A DNA stretch of 64,000 nucleotides, taken from Gemmatimonadaceae bacterium (lineage in GTDB: Bacteria > Gemmatimonadota > Gemmatimonadetes > Gemmatimonadales > Gemmatimonadaceae). Below are positions 54,070-64,000 of the stretch, in pieces. Positions within the stretch are counted from its first letter, which is position 1, and every line of letters begins with the position of its first letter. The position numbers and the translations under genes were made by a program. Under the pieces are notes generated by a model. The model saw nothing but the letters and a program-made list of their open reading frames with translations. It had not been told where the DNA came from and searched no databases. The stretch covers positions 393,148 to 457,147 of the forward strand of contig JADKJT010000030.1 in the NCBI GenBank assembly GCA_016720905.1. Direction: 5' to 3'.

Positions 54070-56028
54070 ATGGCCACTCGTACACTTCCCGAACTTCCCA
54101 CGCCGGCTGCTCCGGTGTGGTCCATCGAATCTGCCCGCGCCCTGTACAACATCGAAGGATGGGGTGCGGGTTACTTCGACGTGAACACGCGCGGTCATGT
54201 CATCGTGCGACCGGACCCTGATCGTCCGCAGCTGACGCTGGATCTCAAGGATCTGGCCCGTGATCTCGAAGAGCAGGGTGTACAGCTTCCCGTGCTGCTG
54301 CGCTTCTCCGACATCCTGCGCTCGCGTATTGAAACGCTGAGCGAGCGATTCAGTGGCGCCATCAAGGAATTCGAGTACTCCGGTGGCTATACGACGGTGT
54401 ATCCGATCAAGGTGAACCAGCAGCGGCATGTGGTGGAGGAGATCGTCAAGTTCGGCAAGACGCATGGTGTGGGACTCGAGTGCGGGTCCAAGCCGGAATT
54501 GCAGGCCGTGCTGGGACTGTCGGAGAGCACCGAGCATCTCATTGTCTGCAACGGTTACAAGGATCATGAGTTCATGCGGCTGGCCCTCATGGGCCAGAAG
54601 CTTGGCCACCGCGTGTTCATCGTGCTGGAGCAGCTCAGCGAACTGGATGTGCTGCTGGAAGTGGCCGCCGACCTGGATGTCACACCCGTGTGCGGCGTGC
54701 GCATCAAGCTGGCCAGCGAAGGTGCGGGACGGTGGGCCCAGAGCGGTGGCGAGAAGAGCAAGTTCGGTCTCAGCTCGGCGGAATTGATCAAGCTCATCGA
54801 TCGGCTGCAGGCGGAAGGCCGTCTCGACATCCTCAAGCTCATCCACTTCCATCTTGGCAGCCAGATCACCGACATTCGTTTCATCAAGTCGGGACTGCAG
54901 GAAGTGGCGAGATTCTACCTGGAGATGCGCCGTTTGGGCGTCGACATCACCCATGTGGATGTGGGCGGCGGCCTCGGCATCGACTACGACGGCACGAACT
55001 CCACGAACAACGCGAGTGTCAACTACTCGCTGCAGGAGTACGCGAACGATGTGATTTACACGATCGCGGAGGCGTGTCGCGATGCCGAACTGCCGATGCC
55101 GCACATTATCAGCGAGTCCGGTCGGGCGTTGACGGCGCACCACGCGTTGCTGCTGGTGAAGGTCATTGATGTCGAGTCGCTGGCCGAACAACCGATACCG
55201 CCACTGACCGACGACGATCACTCGCTGTTGCACGAGATGTTCGAGGATTGGCGCACCATCACCGAGCGCGGCGCCAAGCCACGCAAGGTGCTCGAGGTGT
55301 TTCATGACGCATCGTTCGACAAGGATCGCGCGCGCCAGTACTTCAACAGTGGCGTGCTGGATTTGCGTGGACTGGCCAAGGCCGAAGTGTTGTGGCTGGC
55401 GACGATGAACGCGATCTACCGCATTTGCGCCGCCGATGCGGACACCTTTGAGGATGTGTTGCCGGAACTGGAGGCGGTGCTGGTTGACCGCTACTTCTGC
55501 AACTTCTCGCTGTTCCAGTCGCTGCCGGACAGTTGGGCCATCGATCAGCTGTTCCCCATCATGCCCATCCACCGGCTCACCGAAGAGCCGCTGCGCCGCG
55601 GCACGTTGCAGGACGTCACCTGCGACTCCGATGGCAAGATCGACCGATTCGTGGGCGACAAGAAGGGTCGCCCCAGCCTTGAGCTGCATGAGTTCCGGGA
55701 TGGCGAGGACTATATCCTTGGCATCTTCCTGACCGGGGCGTACCAGGAGATCCTGGGCGATCTGCACAACCTGTTTGGCGACACCAACGCCGTGCACGTG
55801 CGTCTCAACGATCAAGGCAGCTACGAGATTACCGACCTTGTGGAAGGCGATACCGTGACCGAGGTTCTCAACTACGTGCAGTTCGGCGCGTCGCAACTCC
55901 TGGCGACGTTCCGGCGTAAGGTGAACGCGACATCGTCGTTGTCACGCGAGGAGGCGAACGCTTTCATCGCGGATTACGTCGCCGGGCTGGAAGGGTACAC
56001 GTACCTGGAAGGCGAAGCGGCGCGGTAG
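54070..56028 (+). CDS. speA: Biosynthetic arginine decarboxylase
   Basis: A 652-residue PLP enzyme of fold type III that converts arginine to agmatine for polyamine synthesis. The PLP lysine is K114 in TTVYPIKVNQQRHVVEEIVK; the phosphate and pyridine-binding blocks are ILKLIHFHLGSQITDIRFIK and DVGGGLGIDYDGT; the late Cys is in DRYFCNFSLFQSLPD. Start at 54070; upstream in-frame codons lack homology. Length and motif order match SpeA, not the inducible form. It is followed after 23 bp by a Yip1-like gene. Confidence 0.94.
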   Translation: MATRTLPELPTPAAPVWSIESARALYNIEGWGAGYFDVNTRGHVIVRPDPDRPQLTLDLKDLARDLEEQGVQLPVLLRFSDILRSRIETLSERFSGAIKEFEYSGGYTTVYPIKVNQQRHVVEEIVKFGKTHGVGLECGSKPELQAVLGLSESTEHLIVCNGYKDHEFMRLALMGQKLGHRVFIVLEQLSELDVLLEVAADLDVTPVCGVRIKLASEGAGRWAQSGGEKSKFGLSSAELIKLIDRLQAEGRLDILKLIHFHLGSQITDIRFIKSGLQEVARFYLEMRRLGVDITHVDVGGGLGIDYDGTNSTNNASVNYSLQEYANDVIYTIAEACRDAELPMPHIISESGRALTAHHALLLVKVIDVESLAEQPIPPLTDDDHSLLHEMFEDWRTITERGAKPRKVLEVFHDASFDKDRARQYFNSGVLDLRGLAKAEVLWLATMNAIYRICAADADTFEDVLPELEAVLVDRYFCNFSLFQSLPDSWAIDQLFPIMPIHRLTEEPLRRGTLQDVTCDSDGKIDRFVGDKKGRPSLELHEFRDGEDYILGIFLTGAYQEILGDLHNLFGDTNAVHVRLNDQGSYEITDLVEGDTVTEVLNYVQFGASQLLATFRRKVNATSSLSREEANAFIADYVAGLEGYTYLEGEAAR

Positions 56029-56051
56029 CAGACATTCCAACGGAGGCAGTG

Positions 56052-56780
56052 GTGACGAGTCCAGAGGGGTCCCTTGCGGCACCGAAACAGGGTGGCATGT
56101 TCGAGGATCTGATCGAGGTGCTCTATGCGCCGTCGAAGGTGTTTGATCGAACGCGGGCGATCAAGGCGGGCAAGTATGCGCTCGTGACCGCAATTGTCGT
56201 GGCCATTGTGGTCGTGGCGACGAAGAACCTGTTGCAGCCGTGGTTCGATGCGCAGGCCGATCTGACTATCAAGATGGCCGCCGCGAAGGGCCGACCGATG
56301 CCGGAAGGGATGACGTCCGGTATCCGTGCGTCGACGGCATGGAGTATCGTGCTTGGCGCGCCGTTGGTGACGCTGATCGGACCGTATCTCAATGCGATCC
56401 TGATCCTGATTGGTGCCAAGCTGATGAAGGCCCCACTGACGTATGCGCAGGCCGCGACCGTCGCCGTCTTGGGCGGCGTGCCACGCCTCCTGTCCTGGGT
56501 GGTGATGCCCGTGCAGGCCATCCTGGCCGACGGCGCGTCCGCAAAGAGCCTGATGGACTTGTCGCTGAGTCCGGCGCGATTCGTCGATCCGATGACCATG
56601 CCACCGGCGGTATTGGCCCTGCTCGGGAATCTGGACGTGTTCCGCCTATGGCAGTTGGCGCTCACCGCGATTGGTGTGGCCGTCGTGGCGCGCGTGTCGA
56701 AGGGCACCGGCATCGTGGTGGCGCTCATCATGTTCGGCATCAGCGCGATTCTGCAATTGGCGCCATCGGCGCTCATGTAG
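56052..56780 (+). CDS. Yip1-domain membrane protein
   Basis: A 242-residue membrane protein. The start is GTG 56052, with GGAGG 5 bp upstream. Helices: ALVTAIVVAIVVVATKNLLQ, WSIVLGAPLVTLIGPYLNAI, AATVAVLGGVPRLLSWVVMP and LTAIGVAVVARVSKGTGIVV. The Yip1 fold is recognised from the motif FEDLIEVLYAPSKVF at the N terminus and the helix order. Function in bacteria is unknown. A strong terminator follows. Confidence 0.8.
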   Translation: MTSPEGSLAAPKQGGMFEDLIEVLYAPSKVFDRTRAIKAGKYALVTAIVVAIVVVATKNLLQPWFDAQADLTIKMAAAKGRPMPEGMTSGIRASTAWSIVLGAPLVTLIGPYLNAILILIGAKLMKAPLTYAQAATVAVLGGVPRLLSWVVMPVQAILADGASAKSLMDLSLSPARFVDPMTMPPAVLALLGNLDVFRLWQLALTAIGVAVVARVSKGTGIVVALIMFGISAILQLAPSALM

Positions 56781-56802
56781 CGTCCCGTCGTGACGGGATA
56801 AC

Positions 56803-56833
56803 CCAAGGGCCCGGCATTTCGCCGGGCCCTTGG
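56803..56833. terminator. Hairpin terminator between yip1-like and sodA genes
   Basis: A perfect 13-bp stem CCAAGGGCCCGGC pairing with GCCGGGCCCTTGG around a 5-nt loop (ATTTC), lying between convergent genes. There is no long T-run on either side, but stem strength and position support bidirectional termination. Confidence 0.75.
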
Positions 56834-56857
56834 CACCTCATCGCGTCGACACGCGCC

Positions 56858-57463
<606 letters not shown>

Positions 57464-57516
57464 GGTATGGGCTCTCAATGATTGAAGGTGAGTCGTGTGC
57501 GGCGTTACAGAAATGA

Positions 57517-58152
57517 CTATCGGGCAGACTTCTTGGCGCGTTCGCGAAACCAACTGATGATACCCGGCAGAATCGAGAGAAAGATGACGACCAGAATCAC
57601 TTTCTCGATGTGCTGTGCCACCCCCGGAAGGAATCGTCCGAGCAGGAAACCGGTAAGCAGCATGCTCCAGATCCAGGCGATGGCGCCAATCACATTGTAG
57701 GTCACGAAAGAGCGGTAGGACATTTCGCCTACCCCCGCCACGACCGGGACGAAGGTGCGCACGATCGGCATGAACTGCGCCATGATAATGGTCTTGCCAC
57801 CGTGTTTCTCGTAGAACGCATGCGCGCGCAGCAGATGCGCCTTGTTGAACAGCAGGCTGTCCTCGCGCGTGAAGATGCGGGGACCGGCGGCCTTGCCGAT
57901 CTGGTAACCCACGGAGTTGCCCACAATGGCGGCAACATTCAAGATAGCACCCAGCAGCCACACGTTCAGGCCGAAATCGGCCTGCGATGCGAGCAGGCCC
58001 GCCGTCACCAGGAGTGAATCGCCGGGGAGGAAGAACCCGACCAGCAGGCCCGTCTCCGCGAAGATGATGATGGTCAGTCCGACGTAGCCGGCCCACTGGA
58101 CCAGCGCGGGCAAATCACGAAGACGGTTGAAGAACTCTGAGAGCAGCTGCAC
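57517..58152 (-). CDS. DedA-family membrane protein
   Basis: A 211-residue integral membrane protein of the DedA/SNARE-associated family, which flips undecaprenyl phosphate or other lipids. Conserved blocks: GLTIIIFAETGLLVGFFLPG with DSLLVTAGLLA, FYEKHGGKTIIMAQFMPIVR (Arg of the family), TFVPVVAGVGEMSYRSFVTY and IGAIAWIWSMLLTGFLLGRF. I place the start at GTG 58152 because homology begins there; the ATG at 58218 in the same frame is an alternative. Same strand as sodA, 53 bp apart. Confidence 0.85.
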   Translation of the reverse strand: MQLLSEFFNRLRDLPALVQWAGYVGLTIIIFAETGLLVGFFLPGDSLLVTAGLLASQADFGLNVWLLGAILNVAAIVGNSVGYQIGKAAGPRIFTREDSLLFNKAHLLRAHAFYEKHGGKTIIMAQFMPIVRTFVPVVAGVGEMSYRSFVTYNVIGAIAWIWSMLLTGFLLGRFLPGVAQHIEKVILVVIFLSILPGIISWFRERAKKSAR

Positions 58153-58283
58153 GAGGTGAGGTTTGAAAGGCGCGGTGGCCGTGTTCGGCCCGATCGACCC
58201 GGGGATCCCCTGGTGCATCCGCGGAAGCACAGACAGAAAGGTCGACGGGTCACGCTGCGGGGTCAACTGCGGTAACTTGAAGC

Positions 58284-61037
58284 GTGCCAGTGCACGAGAC
58301 GCCACCGCCCCCCGAACGCACGACTGTGGTCGATGCCAGCGGCACCGAGCGCCCTTGGTCCGTGCACGTGGTGGCGCACACGCACTGGGATCGCGAATGG
58401 TATCATTCGGCCGAACGGTTCCAGGCGCGGCTGGTGGCATTGATCGACGCGCTGCTCGATGGTCAGCCCGACTCCGCTGCGCCATTCCTGCTGGATGGCC
58501 AGACGATTGTGCTCGCGGACTATCTCGCCGTGAAGCCGGAGCGGTCGGGCGATGTCGCACGCGCGCTGATGTCCGGCGCGCTGGAAACGGGTCCGTGGTA
58601 TGTGTTGGCCGACAACCTCATCCCCTCCGCCGAAGCGGTCATCCGCAATCTTGAGGCAGGACGACGGTGGCTGGCCCGCCTGAACGCGACGGCGCCGCGC
58701 GTCGCCTATTGCCCGGATACGTTTGGCCATCCTTCGGCGCTGCCCGCCATTGCGCAGGGCTTTGGTTTCGTCACGGCCATTGTGTGGCGAGGATTCGGTG
58801 GTCGATCGCACCCAGCGGTGGACACGGCATGGTGGGTCGGCCCCGACAGCAGCCGAGTGCTGCTGTACCATCTCCCGCCCGATGGATATGAGTTCGGCAG
58901 CGCACTCCCCACCGCGCCGGACGCGGTCGCGGAACGCTGGCGTCACGTGGCATCGACCATGCGGCCGCGAAATCAGACCGGCGTGTCGTTGCTGCTCACC
59001 GGTGCCGATCACCATGCCCGGTCTCCCCACCTTTCGCAGGCGATTGCCCAGTTGCAGGGTGCGGCTGAGAGGGACGGTGCACGGGTCGAGCGAAACGGGC
59101 TCGCACGCGCGTCGGACGAACTCGTTCAGGCCGCGATCCGGTACGAGGAGCATGGAGGGGTGCTGCCCGTGGTGCGCGGGGAACTGCGCGACAGCTACGG
59201 CTATACCTGGACACTACAGGGCACGCTGGCCACTCGGGCGCATCGCAAGCGCCGCAACGCGCAACTGGAACGTGCGCTGGTGCGGGACGTGGAACCATGG
59301 ACGGCTCTGGCCTGGCTGCACGCACCGGTCACGGCGCATTTCGTCTCGGCCGATGGATCACTGACGCTGGCACAACTCCCGGCGCTCGTGGCGCACACAT
59401 GGGAGATGTTGTTGCGCACGCATCCGCACGACACGCTGTGCGGATGTTCGATTGATGCGGTCGCCGCAGCGGTGGCCACGCGCCAACGTGCGGTGGCCGA
59501 CGCCGCACTGGAACTGCGCGACGCGGCGCTGGCCTGCGCGCTCGCGCACGATCGAGTCGCCGCACGAGACGGTCCAGTCGCCGTGTCACCCTTGACCGTT
59601 GTGCGAAACCGGGGCGCGCGCGCGCGCGGCGGCATGGCGGAATTGCGTGTCACCGAGACGCTGGGCGATGTGTCCGTGGGTCCGGGCAGCGCTGGCGCAC
59701 CGCCGGTCGTCATCCCGGACGGGCACCGCAGGCCACTGCTGGGCAACTGCACCGTGCAGCCACTGCGTGAACACGTGACGCACGCACGTCGTGAGTCGCC
59801 GCAGCACTACCCGGACACTGATCTTGTGCGCGTGCACCGACTGGTGGCATGGATGCCGGTCGTCCCGGCATTCGGTGTGCGTGTCATTGGACCCACCGAC
59901 GATGCGCTGCCGGTCACGCCTGCACCGGTGGTGGTGCGCGAAACGCCCGACGGTGTTGAACTGGACAATGGCCGACTGCGGATCATGGCGTCGTCGCAGG
60001 GGGTGTCCATTGCCAGTGGCGCTCGACGTCTCGACGACGTGCTGGGGCTGGAGACAACGGTCGACCTTGGTGACAGCTACACGCCGTCGCTCCGCGGGTC
60101 CCCGGAGTTGCTGCGGCTTCACACCGTGCGCCTCGGGGCCCAAGGTCCGCTGCGCGCCAGCGTGCTACTGCACTGGCTCTGGCGCCATGGTCGCGAGCAG
60201 GTGCGCGTCTCGACGGAGATCATCCTCGACGCGGGTGCCTCGCACGTGCGGTGCGACGTGCGCGGATGGAATGCCCGGCGCAATCATCGACTCCAACTGG
60301 TGTGGCGCACCGACGTCCCGGTGCCGCGCGTCACGGCGGACGCGGCCTTCGGGCCGGTTGTGCGTACCAGCACGGCGGCAGTCCCCGATGCGCTCCCGTT
60401 TGAGATGCCGGCGTCCACCATGCCGTTGCACCGATGGCTGTCGGTGCATGACGACGATCGGGGCGTGACGCTGATCTCCGATGGATTGTGCGAGGGCGAC
60501 CCGGGCGGTCATCGATTGGCTGTGACGCTGGTGCGCGCCATCGGTGAACTCTCGCGCGCCGAATTGCCGGAGCGGCCAGGACATGCGGGATGGCCCAGTG
60601 CGATTCCCGCTGCGCAATGTCAGGGTCGCTTTGCCGCGCGGGTCGGATTGCTGCTCCATGGCCCATGGACTGATGCGACACTGGATGATGTCGAGGAGAC
60701 GGCGGAGACGGTGCTGTTGCCACTGGTTGGCGAGAGTTGGCGTGACCTCGCCGGGGACTCACGGGTGCTCGCAGGACCGACACTTGCCGGTGACGGATTG
60801 GTGGCGTCCGCAGTGTGCCTTAGCACCAGCGGGGAATCACTGATTCTGCGTGCCACGAACGCCGCGTCGCGCGCGGGGTGTGGGGTATGGACATTGCCCG
60901 GCAACGCGGCGTGGCGGTTCCGACGCTGTCGAATGGATGGAACGCCAATGGGCGATTGGACGGCGTCGCGCGGTGCGATACCGTTCGACGCGCGATCGCG
61001 CGAGGTGGTGACGCTTGAGGTGCAGCGCGACTACTGA
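58284..61037 (+). CDS. GH38-family alpha-mannosidase
   Basis: A 917-residue glycoside hydrolase. Zinc and active-site motifs of GH38: HVVAHTHWDREWYHSAERFQ (HTHWD, residues 32-36), YCPDTFGHPSALPAIAQGFG with the nucleophile Asp, and TLCGCSIDAVAAAVATRQR near residue 390. Two further domains follow, a beta-sandwich region (ELDNGRLRIMASSQGVSIAS and TEIILDAGASHVRCDVRGW) typical of the family. No signal peptide, so it is probably cytoplasmic and acts on imported mannosides or mannosylglycerate. A peptide/oligosaccharide-type ABC transporter lies right after it on the other strand. Confidence 0.9.
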   Translation: MPVHETPPPPERTTVVDASGTERPWSVHVVAHTHWDREWYHSAERFQARLVALIDALLDGQPDSAAPFLLDGQTIVLADYLAVKPERSGDVARALMSGALETGPWYVLADNLIPSAEAVIRNLEAGRRWLARLNATAPRVAYCPDTFGHPSALPAIAQGFGFVTAIVWRGFGGRSHPAVDTAWWVGPDSSRVLLYHLPPDGYEFGSALPTAPDAVAERWRHVASTMRPRNQTGVSLLLTGADHHARSPHLSQAIAQLQGAAERDGARVERNGLARASDELVQAAIRYEEHGGVLPVVRGELRDSYGYTWTLQGTLATRAHRKRRNAQLERALVRDVEPWTALAWLHAPVTAHFVSADGSLTLAQLPALVAHTWEMLLRTHPHDTLCGCSIDAVAAAVATRQRAVADAALELRDAALACALAHDRVAARDGPVAVSPLTVVRNRGARARGGMAELRVTETLGDVSVGPGSAGAPPVVIPDGHRRPLLGNCTVQPLREHVTHARRESPQHYPDTDLVRVHRLVAWMPVVPAFGVRVIGPTDDALPVTPAPVVVRETPDGVELDNGRLRIMASSQGVSIASGARRLDDVLGLETTVDLGDSYTPSLRGSPELLRLHTVRLGAQGPLRASVLLHWLWRHGREQVRVSTEIILDAGASHVRCDVRGWNARRNHRLQLVWRTDVPVPRVTADAAFGPVVRTSTAAVPDALPFEMPASTMPLHRWLSVHDDDRGVTLISDGLCEGDPGGHRLAVTLVRAIGELSRAELPERPGHAGWPSAIPAAQCQGRFAARVGLLLHGPWTDATLDDVEETAETVLLPLVGESWRDLAGDSRVLAGPTLAGDGLVASAVCLSTSGESLILRATNAASRAGCGVWTLPGNAAWRFRRCRMDGTPMGDWTASRGAIPFDARSREVVTLEVQRDY

Positions 61038-61045
61038 GTGTCTGT

Positions 61046-61924
61046 TCAACGCGCCGATGACGATCCACGCGCCCCTGACAGCGCATCACCGATCAGTGTG
61101 CATGACACGACCGTGACGATCAGCAGCAGTCCGGGAGCCAGCGCGATCCATGGGGCAACGAGCAGCCATTCTCGTCCTCCCGCGATCATGTTCCCCCAAC
61201 TCGGCGCCGGCGGTTGGATGCCAAGTCCGAGAAAAGACAGCCCGCTCTCCAGCAGGATCGCGTTGCCCACCCCAAGGGTGATCGCCACCACCGTACTACC
61301 CAGCGAATTGGGCAGCACGTGACGCCAGAGCACTCGGTTTGACCGGACGCCAAGCGCCGAAGCCCCTTCCGCGTACGGCAGCACGCGAACTCGCAACACT
61401 TCGGCTCGCACCAGCCGCATGACAGACATCCACCCGGTCAACGCGAGCACCGACACCACGACGCCAAGACCGGGTCCCCAGAGAGCGGCAGTCACCAGCA
61501 GCAACACCAGCCGTGGCACCGCAAGCAGTGCGTCGCCAAATGCCAGGATCACCCGCTCCGTGAGTCCCCGATGCCACGCCGCGATCGCCCCCAACAGCAC
61601 GCCGATGGCGCCGGCCAGCAAAGACCCGATGACACCGACACTCAACGAAATGCGGGCCGCGAGCCAGAGACGTACGGTGACATCGCGGCCGACGGCGTCG
61701 GTGCCAAAGAGGTGCCACTGACCCAGTCCATCGCGCGACAACGGCGGCGTCAATCGACGCGCCAGCACGTCGGTGATGGCGTTTGGATCACGCGTTGCGA
61801 ACCATGGCCACACAAGCGCTGCAACGCCGAGGACGATGAGCAGGCTGACGCCCACGCGGAAGCGCGGGTCACGCCGTACGGATCGGTCGGTCGGATCGCG
61901 ATGGGACGACATGGTGCGCCTCAT
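61046..61924 (-). CDS. ABC transporter permease, DppC/OppC type
   Basis: A 292-residue inner-membrane permease of peptide-type ABC importers. The N-terminal helix is VGVSLLIVLGVAALVWPWFA. The periplasmic part contains HLFGTDAVGRDVTVRLWLAA, the permease EAA-like loop AEGASALGVRSNRVLWRHVL followed by PNSLGSTVVAITLG, and the late block SFLGLGIQPPAPSWGNMIAG. Start at 61924 overlaps the stop of the DppB-like gene (ATGA). ATG 61912 is an alternative. The frame is intact, unlike dppB upstream. The transported substrate is unknown. Confidence 0.9.
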   Translation of the reverse strand: MRRTMSSHRDPTDRSVRRDPRFRVGVSLLIVLGVAALVWPWFATRDPNAITDVLARRLTPPLSRDGLGQWHLFGTDAVGRDVTVRLWLAARISLSVGVIGSLLAGAIGVLLGAIAAWHRGLTERVILAFGDALLAVPRLVLLLVTAALWGPGLGVVVSVLALTGWMSVMRLVRAEVLRVRVLPYAEGASALGVRSNRVLWRHVLPNSLGSTVVAITLGVGNAILLESGLSFLGLGIQPPAPSWGNMIAGGREWLLVAPWIALAPGLLLIVTVVSCTLIGDALSGARGSSSAR

Positions 61925-62954
61925 GGTGATTCGGCCGCGTCGCGTACTGATCGTTGCCGCGGATCGAGGCGAAGCAGGATCAGATCGGCCACAAGATTGG
62001 CCGCAATCACCGCCGTCGCGTAGATCAGGGTGAGGCCAAGCACGACGGGGTAGTCGCGAGCCGCAATCGCCGTCAGCAAGGTCCGGCCGAGTCCCGGCCA
62101 GGCGAATACCTGTTCGACGAACACCGAACCAGCAATCACGCCGGGAAGGGTCAGACCGAACAACACGACGAGGGGTGTCAGTGCGGTGCGAAGGACATAC
62201 CAAATCGTTCAATGCGCGCTCGGGAAAGGCCACACGCCGAAGCGGCCGCCGACCTGCGGTGCGCGCGATGCCTCGAGCATCGCGTGACGCACATACCGCG
62301 CGACGTAAGCAGCTCCCGGAAGGACCAGCACCGTCAGCAGCAGCACCGCGTGACGCGCCGACGTCGCCAGCGCGCGAGCCCTCGGCCAGTCAGTAAGCGA
62401 TTCCGCCAAAGGTAAGCAATCGCAACCAGAACGGAACACCGACAGCGGACGCGCCGGATGTGGCCAGCACCACCGCGCCAATGCCAGCCAGAAACTGCCG
62501 GGCGCGCCGTAGAGAAATGGTACTGAGCACCGTGACGGTCGTGTCCCCTCGAGGGGAGCCGGCGCGGAACACCCTGCTCCACCGATCATCACGCCGATCG
62601 CGAAGCTGAAAGAGCGGAGAGGCCGCCCAATGCCAGGACAGTGGCAGTGCCTCGGCGATTACCGCGCTGACCGGTCGGGCCGTGGCGGGGCTCGTTCCCA
62701 GGTCACCGCGCGGCACGGCGCCCATCCATTGCACATATTGCGCGGGCATCGACGCGTCGAGGCCCGATGCGCGCACGCTCCCATGCGATGTCGTCGGCCG
62801 TGGTGGTTGGTGCCACCAGCAGCGTCGCCGGATCAGCCGGCGCCACATGAATCAGAGCAAAGGTGAGGCTCGTGACCAGCCCGAGCCGCACGAAGGCATC
62901 GAGGAAGCGAATGACGAAGCGCCGCACGCGAGGATGATGCGGGCGGAATCCCAC
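61921..62954 (-). pseudogene. ABC transporter permease, DppB/OppB type (four or more frameshifts)
   Basis: The first permease of the transporter, split over several frames. It begins at 62954 with FVIRFLDAFVRLGLVTSLTF and IHVAPADPATLLVAP; then AQYVQWMGAVPRGDLGTSPA and VSAVIAEALPLS; then, after further shifts, FLAGIGAVVLATSGASAVGV with PFWLRLL; then LPGAAYVARYVRHAMLEASR; and the last helix region VFAWPGLGRTLLTAIAARDY ending VRDAAESP with a stop overlapping dppC. It spans about 1 kb, the right length for a DppB protein once repaired. As read it cannot yield a functional permease. Confidence 0.75.
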
Positions 62955-63002
62955 ACGTCAACCCATAGCGGGCCTCGGCCTTGGGTAGAGAGGACGTCCG
63001 GT

Positions 63003-64000
63003 TTGGGGTCACGAGCCCTGCGCCTCCTGCGCGTGGCACTCCCGTGGACCCTGTCGGTGGTCGCCAGCTGCGGCGTCCCACCGCGGGCGACCGATACCGT
63101 GGTAATGGCGTCCGGCACCGACCTGGAATCCGGCAATCCGCTGCTGACCGTGCACTCGCTGACCCGGCAGATCCAGCGGCATGCGCTCTTTGTGACGTTG
63201 GTGCGCTTCGATTCCGTCTTTCAGCCGATCCCGTATTACGCCCGTGCGTGGGGGTAGGACGTGACATCGGGTGCTCACCGTGCGACTCGTCGGCGACCTG
63301 ACCTGGCATGACGGCGTGCCGACCACGGCCAATGATGTGCGCTTCACGTTTGATGCGGCGCGCGACCCGTTGGTCGGCTCCCCCCGCGCTGGAGACTTGT
63401 CGGTCCTCGACTCCACGCACGTCGTCTCCGACAGTGTGATCCAATTGCATTTCAACGTGTCGCAGTGGCGTTTGCCCAATGTGCTGGCCGAACTGCCGTT
63501 GGTGCCCCGTCACCTGCTCGATACAGTCCCACGCACCTCGTGGCGTCGTGCCGCATTCTCCGTGACACCCGTTGGCAACGGTCCATTTCGCTTTGTCGAT
63601 CGGGCGGCGGGACGCCGCTGGCGCTTTGTGCGAAACGACCGGTTTCCGGTCGCGATGGGCAACCCGCCCTCTCTGTCCAGGATTATCGTTGCCGTGGTGG
63701 ATGAAGCGGCGACGAAATTTGCCGGGTTGGTGAGCGGGGATCTGGATATTGCCGGTATCTCGCCCACGATGGCGCATCTCGTGCGCAACGATCCAATGCT
63801 GACATTGGTGACACCGCCCGCTTTGTTCAGCAACGTGCTGGCATTCAATACGACGCGTTCACCGTTCGATGATCGTCGGGTGCGCCTGGCGGTTTCGCTT
63901 GCCATGGATCGCCGCCAAGCTCGTTCAGGCGGCTGGCGGTACGCCGCTTCCAGCGGGAGTGTTCCGCCGGCTTGCCGATGTCTGGCAGCGCACCGCCGCC
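63003..64000 (+). pseudogene. Peptide-type ABC transporter substrate-binding lipoprotein (broken, runs off window)
   Basis: An extracellular solute-binding protein of family 5. The start is probably TTG at 63003; the lipoprotein signal is LLRVALPWTLSVVASC. The N-terminal part (TDLESGNPLLTVHSLTRQIQ and HALFVTLVRFDSVFQPIPYY) ends at a TAG (63252-63254). The frame then moves to VLTVRLVGDLTWHDGVPTTA with NDVRFTFDAARDPLVG, GNGPFRFVDRAAGRRWRF and RSPFDDRRVRLAVSLAMDRR, where another shift near 63915 leads to a third frame at the right edge (KLVQAAGGTALPAGVFRR). The C-terminal third is outside the window. Divergent from the permease genes it should serve. Confidence 0.75.

Noticed and set aside
54055..55896. 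613-codon open frame opposite speA
   Set aside because: Same shadow effect; no recognisable domain, while speA on the plus strand is complete.

Overview
The window is a GC-rich bacterial chromosome segment. Its gene content suggests Gemmatimonadota (inference; no rRNA is present to prove it): two outer-membrane proteins with a family 9 carbohydrate-binding domain plus DUF5916, PEP-CTERM proteins, a TamA/TamB pair, a lipid A-type acyltransferase (so a Gram-negative envelope), an M56 peptidase with TonB-plug-like tails, and an ALDH16-type tandem aldehyde dehydrogenase. There is one tRNA (Pro-GGG) and no rRNA, CRISPR array, prophage or insertion sequence.

Layout. 1-829: start of ilvD. 928-2846: BlaI-type repressor and M56 peptidase with a readable promoter and operator. 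2.9-11.6 kb: envelope and housekeeping genes (DUF4403 lipoprotein, SDR reductase, MtgA, LpxL-like acyltransferase, OmpA, CDF metal transporter, Nim-like flavoprotein, PPK2), almost all interrupted by single-base frameshifts. 11.7-12.8 kb: tRNA-Pro and a PEP-CTERM gene with a sigma-54-like promoter. 12.9-19.8 kb: two DUF5916 outer-membrane proteins, a detached TonB-plug-like protein and a haem/copper-monooxygenase-like lipoprotein. 19.8-25.2 kb: HDOD protein, zinc-ribbon/SH3 protein, a lone GspG, an Rrf2 regulator, GluQ-type tRNA-modifying synthetase and an M20 peptidase. 25.3-27.5 kb: a four-gene operon with two Rieske proteins and two membrane proteins. 27.9-34.7 kb: tamA-tamB. 34.9-45 kb: second PEP-CTERM protein, UbiB kinase, SDR, Ig-like lipoprotein, deoC plus ALDH16, an M3 oligopeptidase interrupted by an amber codon, and a LolA-like exported protein. 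45.1-50.1 kb: dihaem cytochrome c, two-subunit NSS sodium symporter, amidohydrolase and DUF502 protein. 50.2-58.2 kb: S9 peptidase with AIM24-like protein, arginine decarboxylase, Yip1-like protein, superoxide dismutase and DedA. 58.3-64 kb: GH38 alpha-mannosidase and a broken peptide-type ABC transporter.

Genes that plausibly act together: BlaI with M56 (sensing and autorepression); TamA with TamB (outer-membrane assembly); DeoC with ALDH16 (deoxyribose-phosphate to acetaldehyde to acetate); the two NSS subunits; the Rieske operon (a membrane-bound redox unit); and the 19.8-15.3 kb operon, which pairs a plug-less barrel with a barrel-less plug.

Frameshifts are dense at 2.4-10.8 kb and 62.2-64 kb and rare elsewhere. 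They hit unrelated neighbouring genes on both strands, so assembly error explains them better than gene decay; interrupted genes are annotated over their full homologous extent.
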